DNA of 64,000 bases, taken from positions 20,430,643-20,494,642 of the forward strand of contig CM041531.1 of assembly GCA_023238725.1 (NCBI GenBank), written 5' to 3'. Shown here one piece after another: positions 45,397 to 57,400 of the stretch. Under the pieces are notes generated by a model. That model ran no database searches and was not told where the DNA came from. It worked only from the letters and a program-made list of their open reading frames with translations. The first letter of the stretch is position 1. Each line of letters begins with the position of its first letter. Source of the DNA: Scortum barcoo. Taxonomy: Eukaryota; Chordata; Actinopteri; Centrarchiformes; Terapontidae. Both the position numbers and the translations under genes were made by a program.

Positions 45397-47692
45397 AAGT
45401 TTGCTGACCTTGTAATTGTAGCTTTGTACAGACACTCAGCCACTCACACATAAGGTTTCATTTATGCAGACTGGGGGGACATTACAGCATCGAGCCACAC
45501 CTTCACGTTCAGAGTCGCCTACAATACTTACTGTGAGTTAAAAACACTTTTCTCTCTAATTTGAAAACACTAGCTAAGGTGGCTCATATTAAAAAGAAAG
45601 ACAGTGTGGATTTGGAGCACTGAGCTTATGTAATGTAGCAATAATGCCTTTGTCTAATCCTGCCAGCCTCACAATACTGCTGCTGTTATTGGTATTCTCT
45701 GCTTCTGCTGTCAAACTACATTTAACACTATTTATGGTCATAAGTACAGTTGTCTAACAACAGAAGCTGCTCATATTTAACAGCAGCCTTAAAGATACTG
45801 CATGTTTGGCTTTAATTTTACTATCCCATTTCTTTACAGTGACCCGAGTTGTTGTTTGCCCCCTTCAGTAGTTATGTATAAGATCCCCTCACCATGAGGA
45901 TACACTAATCTGAACCAAGGACTCTAGACAGATGAATGGGCTGAGAGCAGGAACTTCCCTTTTTTTCTACAGACAGAAACTCCTGCTTTCAGAATAATTT
46001 GAAAGATTCAACATTAACTATAGAGGAGGAGCTTTTTTACCTTTTTTACCCCCCTCATCCAGCTCTCTCAGGCCACAGACACATATTTATTCGAAAAAGA
46101 GGAATAGAGAGATGACATGAGGACATGAATAACCCATCACGAAGAAGTTGGTGTGAAGAAACAGAAAGGACACAGACCTGTGCGTGAGCCTTGCCCCTGT
46201 CGTGTGCTAAGAAATGATATCATGCTAAACCAGTTATTGAAAGGAAACCAGATGACGGCTGGTTGCTCACATCCTCCTCTGCTTAAGGTTATGTCTCGTT
46301 CAAAAACAAAACCCATTTCACAGTAAAAGTATACCAAGTTCATATAGTTTAACAATGTAAGACACAGTCAAAATGCCTAATCACAATGCTGTCATCCGTA
46401 AACAGCAACTTAAGAGTATATTTTAACACACTTAACATATCTGAGAACATACCCAATGTCTTGAGTTAGTGCTCTTCAATTGATGGGAAATACCCAAGTT
46501 GTTTAATATCAAAATGCTGAGTGTGTCTTTTTCATAAAAGAAAACTCTTCCCCCCTCTCTTTCTTCCTTTTTTACTTTTTGTACTCTACCCACTTGCACA
46601 CAATACATACTGTGTGTCCACCTATGCACTGTATGCATCTCTCTAGCTTTGGGATGTTCCCCAAAAAAGATTTTTTCCACTGTATTTATTACTATTTTTT
46701 GTTGGAAACCAATGTGGGAAAATGTGGCTGTGATCTGCAGAATCTACATATTCTTTTGTTTTGTTTAACAGAGTTAAAGATGGACAAATGTTTTTGTCCC
46801 ATGCTCCAGGTAGCTTTTGGTGGTGTTTACTTCTATTAAACATGAAAATCAACTTGCGATGACACGCTTGAGCTAGGTAATCCATCATAGTGACTCTATT
46901 TATCAGTGGCCTTGTTGTTGTTGTTTTTAATCATAGTGTGAAATAGACTCATTTGTACATGACGAGTTCAGGAAGCTGCAAAACAGATTTGCAAACATAG
47001 ACGCTGAAATTGATACAGTGCATTTGCTTTGCTTAAGTGCTGTCATGCTGTTGTTATACCCCAGAAATGACTTCATATCAGGGAAAAAGGCTTGCTTCAG
47101 TTTTTATCTAACATGCAAATAGTAGTTTTTGTTTCAACAAATATTGATAAAAATAGTGACCTCTACCAATCTCTCTGAGATGTGTATCTCATAAATATTT
47201 CATGCATGGTAGAGTGGAAGTAGACGGGGAGGGGATAGTTTTGTCTGTCTACTCACTCCTAAAGTAGTGTTTTCCCTCTGGAAAGCAGAGAGAATGACTT
47301 GGCTGTTTCCTGTCAACTTTGGAAGTCCCCATTTGTCATCGCAGCCCCACTCCCTCTGAAAGAGAAAAGCCCTTAGCAGGCCGGAGAAAAGACTCAAACA
47401 GTCACCTTCAGACATACTTTCAGAGAAGTTTGTAAGTCACTAAAAATAATTCTAGTCTCAATTTGCGTGTATATCATGAAATATGTTGGACTGTCTCATT
47501 GTCTGATACTCCGCCAACAAGAGAGACTTGAGTGAACTGAAACAAAGACGGAAAGAATACCCCTCTATGTTTCTGTCACTTCTTAATCGCCTCCCCTATC
47601 CACACATCCTCTTATTGTGCTGTATTATTGTGTTCTCTGTTATAACAATCCTCACTTCTCCTCCTCAGATGTCTGTGTTTTTTTCCCTGCAG

Positions 47693-47788
47693 CGCTGTGT
47701 CTGAAGAAGTTGACCTGCGGTTCCAGTCCACCCAGGAAGACCATGCTGTCCCTCCTGTTGCCCGTGATGCTGGCTGTCCAAGCTATGG
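47693..47788 (+). CDS. cd276: cd276 exon 2: 5' UTR end and signal peptide
   Basis: The acceptor is TTCCCTGCAG before 47693. The ATG at 47743 has A at -3 and starts MLSLLLPVMLAVQAM, a short hydrophobic leader; the exon ends one base into the next codon before GTGGGT. A second AG at 47666-47667 could act as an alternative acceptor but adds no open reading into the protein. Confidence 0.88.
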
Positions 47789-48166
47789 GTGGGTGTGCCC
47801 CTCCTCCTCCGCCCCTGCCCGTGCCCTGCCATTAGATTGGAGTCACCACAGTGGGGAATGCCACTTTCTGTTAAACAGTATGCTCCGAAGGACCTATTAG
47901 TCTTCCCCCTTCAAAGACTTGACTGGGCAAAACAACAGTTCAAATGAGGCTACTCCCAAAAATAATGTGCCAATAGTTGGGGAGTTATAAAGCCTCCCTT
48001 TTTAAACTCTCAAACTCTCATCCATCCAGACAAGTTGACAAAGAGCATATTCTTATTTATACAGATGTCCAGCCTCAGGGAGTAAAAAGACATTTCCTTT
48101 AAGCTGAGTTTTTACAGCTCTATGATATGGGTGTGTGTTACATAAAAAAGGAAAAAAAAAAAAAAA

Positions 48167-48250
<84 letters not shown>

Positions 48251-48400
48251 TGTAAAAGTGTCTCACTGAACTCTCTCTGTGTCTAAGTTCCCTGTAATTA
48301 GTGCTGCATTACATCACTCTATAGACATATAGACACAAATACCAGCAAACCCATGTTTTTATGGATGTTTCCATCCACAACATTTATTTATATATGTATA

Positions 48401-48445
<45 letters not shown>

Positions 48446-51400
48446 TATATAGATATAGATATAGATAGATAGATATAATTCAGCTTGTAAAACAGAGTAG
48501 CTTTGACCTTTTCCAGACAGGTGAGGAGTAGAGCTCAGGGCTAGGGTGAGTCCCTCGATGAAAACTGCTAGAATTTTTTTTTTCCTGCTGTGACTCAGGG
48601 AGTGTGGTGTGGAAATCATCCTCTTATATTTATAACACCGGGAAGCAGGGTGGTGGTTGATGTTGCAACTGAGGACTCATAACTCACGCACTCAAAAGTT
48701 TTACTTTTGTAGAGGTGGAGCTCCAAGAAAAAAACTTGTGTCATCATAAAAAAAGAGACAAATAGCCTGCGCAGGCTTGATAATGTCTCAAGACACGGTA
48801 AATAAAAGAAGGGAATTGAGCTTGTCAAAAGAGGGGTCGACAGTGCATATATTTTAACACCACATTTTCCTGCTCGCTGTGCGGCTGACACATAATGTAA
48901 ATTAAAATCTCATAGTGGATGATATTCCTTTAAATTAATGTATAGCCTGAAGTAGAAGAAGAAGGAGAAGGAGGAGGATTCTTCTGCATGCCTAAATTGG
49001 GCTCTGCATACTTTGGCAAACCCACAAAGTTCACAAAGACCTTTTATCGTCCAAAACACCATCATTTAAAAGGAGCTATTCTTTTCGCCTTTCCTGCTCT
49101 TTGGTTGAGCTGACACAACCTCCTATCGGCCATCAGTGGCACATTTCAATCTTGACTCAGTGGACCTAAGTGTCCTCAGTGGTTCATTAGGGACCTATTC
49201 TCTCCCAGCACAAATGGGCCCGCGGCCTGCTCATTACTGGCTGTGTGGCATCCACTGCCTAACTCGCTCCTCTCACCGGGAGGGAAGAGGAGGAGGAGGA
49301 GGAGGTGTCGGCGACTGATGGAGCTCTTTAACTCACGGGTAATGGGCTATTGTGGCTCACACAATGATTCAGTTTCTCTCTGCTAACTGGAGCACTAAGT
49401 GAATTAGTCGGAGACTAGTTTGATGCTATGGTCTCCGCATGTAACACCGCATCATGGTACGAAAACACTCCATGCTTTGTGGAGCTCATTTGGTTTAATG
49501 TAATATTACGGTGCTGCCCGCTTCAAAGGGAGTTTCAGGTGCATTTCAAAACAGCACAGACAAATTCAAACTTGCTTTATTTCTTGTTCTGTGTTAATTA
49601 ATGTGTTGACTACAGTGCCGTGCACTTGATAACACTGTGGGCTGAAAAATGAAAGCAGCCTTTTCATTTTTTTTTACCACTATGGGACAACAGTGATTAT
49701 TTTAGGAGCTAATTAAAGGTCAGTTTGATTGCTTTTGATTTATGAGCAGCCACGTTTTACTCCTGTTGGCCACACAAACAGATTTATAGGTGATGATATG
49801 AGCTGCTGTGTATGATTGTGTCTGTGTTGATGCGGTTCGGGGGTCTCCCGGGTCCCCAGGTCCCATGCCGGGATTACTGGCTGTAATCTTTCTTGTATTC
49901 ATCCATGTCATTGCTCGATAACTGCGGCAAGTGCCCATATCGGTAGATACGATTACACTTTGTGGTCTCTGCCAACCCACTTCACTATCAAGAGAATGGT
50001 ATTTGTGGAAGGAAAACACAAGGACAGCTCTTGACAACACTGTCGTCCCGGCGCAGTAACATTGTCTCTGCGGCTCCCAGCTGTACCCTGACTCAGTAGT
50101 CAGATGATGGATCTTTCTCGGTGAAACCTCTCCCTGATGTTACTCATACAACACTGCACAGCTGTTGTGTCACTGCAGCCGTGAAGTGGCTCGTCTGAAA
50201 GGGGTTGTTGTTGTGTGTGTGTTTTTTTTTTTTTTTTTGCTTACACGCACTATTTGATGGAGCAGGAGTGTGGAAAATGTGCATCAGCAGGCCCGGTCTG
50301 GCTTTGACCTTTGACCCCACAGGTTGCTTATAATAGCTTAGGTTTTATATTTATCGTGCTCATTATAGCCCATTGTGGTTATAAATGTCAGCAAAATGAA
50401 TGAAATGTCAACGTGCATCTACAATAATGACTGAGCCATAACTGTAACTGAGTACAGTAACATCCGAGACTCACTCCAGCACAGCGGTGTCATCCGGTGG
50501 CAGAGCTAACAGGAGGCTGTCTGGCCTAATTGCTTGTTGTTGTCATACTCTCTTCAGTTAGCACAGCCACCGGGCTGCCAGAGCCTGCTGTGTGCAGCTC
50601 TTAGCGCCCAAACAGCGGAAGAGAATCATATTCATGCAAATGCAGAAATGGAAAGCTGACCCGATTCCACTCTCAGTGATGGGAGCTGTAAGGTAATTAA
50701 AATTAATTAACATAATTGGATAGATCGCATCTATCTGTAGTAGTCGGCGGACCCACATTATGGCAGTGCTCCGGAGCGTGAAAATGGCCCGTTCACGCGT
50801 GCATCTCTGGTGTACTTTTTAAAGGTCTGCTAACTATGAATGCCCTCTTCCTGTCCTCCTTTTCTCTTCACTGCAATTGATTCTGCAGAGAGGGGACACT
50901 TTAGCCTGAGCAGCAATTCAATTTAGGGTTATTACCCCATATCAGGGATGTTCTTGCTAATTTGATTGCGTCCAGTGAAGTATCCTTTTAAAAACAATCA
51001 AGGACAGGCTCAACAAAGATTGGTTTCGCCGCAGTGCATACATAATGACCAGTCTCTGTTGGCTTGCCTCCGTCTCACCGTTTCCCAGCTTCCCTCACAG
51101 CGCGCTCATTGAAACAGAGTGCATTACCCAACAAGCGCCTCATGATTATTTCAACAAGTCCTAAAAACGCTGCCTTGTGGGGTCGTTAAAAAATTGATAC
51201 GCCTAATATGCCGAGATTGCAGTTCTGGAGGGGAAGAGGGGCCCGGAGCCATATGTGGGTCTGCTGTGTGCCTAGTAGGCTGTGATGAATGGGTTGAACG
51301 GATGCTGATCTGTGCTTGGAAAGCATCACACAGCCACTGACTTGCTGAGGAAGCAACGCGGCAGCTGACACAGGGAGACACCTATCTCCAGGGTGTTGCC

Positions 51401-54400
51401 TCAGTGAAGTGGCTGCGGTGATGTCAGCCAGGCGCGAGGTGGGTGGGTGGGTGGGGGCTTCAGGCATCATGATCACACGCAGACAACGCGCAGCTGGCAG
51501 CATGGCTACAGACTGACCCTCACACCTAACCCTCGCATCACTCCTGGCGTGTGAAACCATGAATCAGCAAAGGATGTGAACCAGGGAAAGAGCTGAAAAA
51601 TTCATTTGGTGAGACAGCAGATGTAAAACACCTGCCTCATCAGAGGGATCAGAAAAAATAAAAAAACAAAACCCTCTCTGTTTTTCACATCAACACTTCA
51701 CTCCACGGCGGTGATGGCCACAGTGTATGCGCGCCTCAGTGCAGTCTCCCATTATCAGAAATTAGCTGCACTCAAGTCAGATCTGACCCCGTGACCCTAC
51801 TGCTCCCTTAGAGTGCTTCCTCACCACCCCCCACAGCCCCACAGCCCCACTCCTCCCCTCTCCATCCTCAGCCTCCTGCTCATCAAAGGCTCTCTGTCTC
51901 TCAGGCTCGTAAGCCAGAAGCTTGCCCTTATCTACCCGCTGTTCCTCAGCCGGTGCTATTATCTGACTGCCGGAGCCCATTAACAGGTTATTGACGGGAT
52001 ATGAGATGGCATACATCTATAAAGGAAGTCGGACAGATGGGAGCAAGAAAGAGAGCGAGGAAATGGCATAGCGAGTCCCATCTTGATTTATGACACCGCT
52101 GGAAATAAGCAAGTCAGAGTCCTTGTCTCCCCTATCTGCCATCACCTGTATCTCTCCCTGAGTGAGGGCACTCACACTCCACGATGAGTTCCTGGAGCAA
52201 AACTGGGAAAGGAAGAGATTATGCTCGGAGCTTAATGTTGAAAGTGACCCCTTTACACCACAGAAGGCTTTAAGTCTCTCCTAATCTCATCCATATTGTG
52301 CCTCCTTCTCCGAGGGGCCATTTGAAAGCCGCCGCTCAAGACACAGGCTCTCTTTCCGATTGCCACCAAATCACGCTCACGGTGCGCCCTCTCCCATTGC
52401 TCTCTTAATGTTTTCCAGATGCAATTTTTTTTTCCGAATGGAAGCATTATGGACGTCTACATCTGCTCCTGACGGCAGGAAAATCAAAAGCTAGTTTTCT
52501 CCCTCAGACTTTTACAGGGATTGGTTATATCATAAGAATAATCTGTATGAAAGGGCTCACAGATCCTTTGAGCAAAATCCTTTGATGTTCAGGTGGTGCA
52601 AAATGTCCAGAATGAAAATGTGCTGAGCTGCAGTTGCGTCCATCAACAGAGGGGGGCATTGTTGTAAAAGCATATTTCTCCTTGGTTGTCTCCTTGCCCG
52701 ACTAAACCCTACTGTCATTGCAGTCTGTTAGTATTGCACCTGTTTACTTTGCTGTGTCAATATTGCCCCCTCCAGTCCTGGCGCTTTACTTTTCTTATTT
52801 ATGAATCGTATTAATATTTTCCTCCCCGTGTCACATGCTTCCGCAGGGTTTTAGACGTACCCTTTAAACATGTGTACTCGCTGTGTTTAACAATTGGCTC
52901 CGCTGATTGTGTAAATAGCTCTTTTCACTGTCTGTTATTGAACTGTCACCACTGTTACCTTTTTATAAAGAGAGACTGCAAGACTGTGTGGTTGTAGCTG
53001 GTGTTGAACTGAGACAAGTTGGAGTCGAGTTGTATTGCTTATTGAGCTGGAAGGCCCTGAATTGGTACTGAAATTGTGTGTTAAAATGTGTGTGTGTGTG
53101 TGCTGGATATCAATACATGAACCGCTACGCGAACTGTTAACTTAATCCTCGTAGAAGACCAGTTGCTGGTCATGGTGATGGGAACCTCTCTGCTCCCAAG
53201 CAGCTCTGTAACAGCTTCTCCGTTGTAGTGTCTCGTGTCCAATTCCTCAGACAGTGTGTTGCAGTGGAGCTGTCAGGAGTCATGCAGGTGTGGAATATCA
53301 ATGTGTTGCCTGGCCTTTTGGCGTCTGTTTCTGCATGAAATTGTGTGTGGGAGGGTGTGTTTATGTGTGCGCAGTTGGGTGTGATATGTATCTTATTGGT
53401 ACCGATACCGCTGATACTGCTTATTAGCACCAATGCTTACTAATCATTTTACCTGCTTCCCTCTCCAACAGCCCAGTGGAAGACTCCGCTGTAATACATG
53501 TCTGCTAATCACTTGTTACAGCTGCGGCACAATAGCTTTTTGTGCAGAACCATTCCTCTCTAGTTGCTCTGTCAATAAACGGCAGCAGAAATGAAATAAC
53601 CATCATTTGGACTCGCACTCATACAGAGCTGATCATTTCTGGCATCAGCATGGTTAGTTTTTTGAAATGTGGAGTATTTCTGTCTCAGAGGGGGATGAGC
53701 TGATAGGATTCTGCAACGATCAACAGTTTGATGCAACTCACTACCACCGGAGCATGCCCTGGCTCTCGCTGGGCTCATGTCTGTGGGTATGAATTAAGGA
53801 TGATCAAATGAAAAGAAAAAAGCTTCAGAAAAAGACAGTTTCTGTGGTCCATCATAGCTTTCCCACTATTAAATCAGTTTAATTTGAGTATCAAACCCGC
53901 ACCCCCTTTGTGGAAAATTCCAATTGTGACCAGTGTCCACCGTGGAAAAAAAATTAACAAATGACCATAAAAAACTCTTGCAGCATAATCCACTTCTCTG
54001 TTTTCCATCTGTGTCCTCGCTGTGGTCCAGACAGCCACATTTTTGCCAAAAGGCTGCTAAATGCACAGTTTCCATCTCTGTCCTAACAAGTTGTATTTCA
54101 TGACAGTAGTCAGATAATAGTGGCCTGTTAGCTCACTACATTTATTTCTTCTCACTTGAATTGTTGTCAATCTCTGTCTGCTGGGGTTGTTAGTGGGTTT
54201 ACACTACACTATGAGGAAATTCTGACCTGTCAGCATCCAATAGCTAATTTGGCACCACTTCTCAGATGTCATCCCAAGTACACGCGTGTGTGTGTGTGTG
54301 TGTGTGTGTGTGAGAAACAGTGTGTGCTTACACATGACTAGGTCAGCCATTTGTTGACTCACTTTTTGGGGCTGCAGGAAAAAAAATCAGTGTAAAATGA

Positions 54401-57400
54401 GCAAACCGGGTGAAGCTGTCTGCACAGGCAGCTGTGCCACACATTATCCCAGTGTATGCAGCGCACGTTAGCATGAGTGACGAGAAGGACAAGTTCCCAG
54501 TTAACATTCCTCACTTGGCATTTAGAAAGTCTGATTTACAATATTGCACAGTGTGGCTGTGTTACTTTGGTTAGTCACTTTGTGGCCTGTAAATTCTGAT
54601 TTCAGCAGGGTCATTGCTCCTGTTTTGCATTTCATGGCATATATGAAGATCATTTAGCTTCATCTTAGCAGATTTTATATGCATTCATTTTTGTTTTTGT
54701 ACCTTTTAAACTCTGACTGCATGGTATCCTTTTTTTCCACAAACTTGGCTTCTAGTCTGACTAAAGTATACAGCTGGCAGAAACCCAAAATAGACAACTG
54801 ACACAGGAGCCAAATAGATTTGCAGATCTTGTTGTTGATAATCAGTCATAATATTACTACAGAACAGCTCAATGTTGAAAGAAATATTGCTTTTATACAC
54901 ATAAATACAGCACAAAAGTAATAACATAAATAACACTACAATACAGTGCACTTGCATTTTAAGTAACTTTCTCCCAACTGTTAGTTGTGCATTTTTCATT
55001 GAAAGTCTCTGTCTGTCAGCCACTGAAGATAGTGATAATTCAAAGTTTATTTCTTTTTTTAAAAAAAGCATAATCTACAGACATACACACCCCCAGATCT
55101 TCACTGATCTTCTTAGTTTGTTTTTAAATAATATATAAATAGAGTTATGTTATTATAGATTAATAATGCTCTGTGTATTTTGCAATGAATGCACACAATC
55201 CAGAGAAATGTGATTGGTTTAATTAAAGTCTAGGAGTCCCTCTAATACCAGCACCCTAGAACTAACACATTTAAACGAGTTTAGTGGTTATTAATGCTGT
55301 TACAGTTGTCCTGCTATGATGTGTTCAAATGTCTGCCAGGTAAAAGGCCTGGCCTGTCCTGTTTAAGTTTTGCACCTACTTGCAGTCTCTACAATACGTA
55401 GCTTGCTTCATCTAGTGACCATATTTATTCCGTTTACACTAACGTTGTAATCCCGTACTGCACATGTCGCTTATGTGGGAACACACTGAAAATCTGGTTC
55501 ATGGCTTTCAATATCATCTGTTCACAATAGATTGAAGTTAGTGTAATGATAAAACCAACACAAGAATGCTCTGATTTATATAATGTGTACACATCAGTCG
55601 ACTGAATCCCCACATCTGCATAACAAAGCTGACAGGTGAGTATTTCAGTCTGGTCTCTGATTTTAAATTTTCTGCACACAGTGTATTGTTAAGTGCATGT
55701 GGGTGGATGTCCGTTCACTCACCTGTCTGCTTCAGCTAGGATGATGCGAGACATCACTGGATTTTATTTACCAACAGCCTCACGCGTCACCCTGCAAGCA
55801 CCCTCCCTATAAAAGCTGTGATCCTCCTATTTGCTATCTGCTTGCATCCCATGCCGCCTCTGTCTCACACTCCGTGCTCACCTCATGTGCCTGTGGAGCC
55901 ATCAGCTCACTGTACAAATAACACGGGAGGTACAAATCCAGCAGCACCCTTGCCTCGCACACCTGAGGGAAAGCGTGAGGTGGCGGGTTGTCTGGAAAGT
56001 GGAGTGGAGAGCAGTGTGAAGATCACTTGCAGCCTCACCATCCCTGTGCCTCGCTGCTAAGCAGGGCCCGTTGCCAGCGCCTCGCGAAGGCTGTAATGAG
56101 TTTATTTCATGTCGGCTGTGAAAGTGCCCGTCTCTGTCTTGCAGGCACTCAAACAGAGCTGAGGCCCATAAACACAAAGTGCAGCGTGTAAATCCCCACA
56201 GCCTGACGTCTCCCAGCCTGCCCTCTGTGGCTTCTGAGCATGTCTTTATCGAGAGGGGAGAGGCGAGCTCCCCACTTACTTACCCCTCAGAGGACACTAA
56301 GGCCGGCGAGCTAGCTACAACGTGCAGCCCGGCCCCCCTCGCCAAAGACCTCTTGTGTTATAATCTTTAACTGCCACTACTTACACTTGTCTCTGTAGAG
56401 AATGCATGTTTCTTTTTCATGCGGAGAGCAGACCTGAGCAGGGTCGATCAAACCGGCCCGCGCACTCGTCAGAACACGCTGCTTATTGTTAACAGCAGCA
56501 GATCAAAAGCAGCAGTGCGCAGCGATTCACTCTGGCTCGTGGTATTTCACCTTTGACGAGCAGGACATCAGATGTGCGCTCTCTGTGACGTCAGATGCCC
56601 CATCGCCCACCAACCCCCATGTATTCTCCATCTGAGCGCAGGTCGGCGTCTCTACACAATGTCCCCGTGTAGCGCTGCGTCCTCCCAGAACCTCAGAGCG
56701 AGCTGTAGGTCACCGGTTAAAGAAGCAGTGAGTGAAAGAGGAGGGGCGAGGCGGAGCGGCAGGATGAGAAAGGGGAGTTTCTATCTCTCTCTCCTCTCTG
56801 ACATGGCTTTGGTCCGTGTTGAGGGATTAGTGTGCGAGGCTCCACCACAGCCTCTTCCCCAGCTTGTTCCCAGATATTATCTTTAAGTGTGAGCTCGGCG
56901 CCGGCCTCTCTTTCTCTTCCCCCCCCCCACCCTTCCCGTATGAAGTCAGTGGTGTGAGTCATCCCAGGCTGCTTGGGGAGTGATTTAATTGCTCTCTTTC
57001 CTCCTCCTTCAACATTCATGTCTCACAGAGGCCTGTCACTGACCCTCCTCTCCTACAAAAAAACAAAAAAAAAAAACAAAACACACCAGCGACCTATTCA
57101 TTACCACAAAGGTTGGGCCACCTCCAAAGACAGCAAAAATACACACTCCAGAAATTTGCTCAGTTATCCCCATTGATGGCGGGCACAATACCGCCCGCTC
57201 CTGCCATGCTTCACCCTGATAACTCCTCTGTGTTGTTTGCCATCTGAGTGAATGTGGGCACAACACGGGGCGAGAGAAAACCCCCGCAGCACCAGAAGAG
57301 CTTTTTGTAATCACAGTAAAGGGAGAAAAAAAATCCTCTGCCATTTTCACCACGGGGGTCAGGGGACTGCTGTGTGACTGGCACTTGGATGGTATGGAGG

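Larger units (their letters stand above)
42060..47692 (+). other. cd276: cd276 intron 1, 5.6 kb
   Basis: It holds a decayed Tc1/mariner transposase (42603-42990), a possible second repeat fragment (43003-43080), a perfect 13-bp inverted repeat (45366-45396) and A/T runs. No exon was recognised. Confidence 0.7.

Noticed and set aside
55818..56370. Cluster of small open frames in the GC-rich part of cd276 intron 2
   Set aside because: GC-rich sequence lowers stop frequency. None shows a family motif or convincing exon boundaries, so they are reported only as a possible regulatory block.
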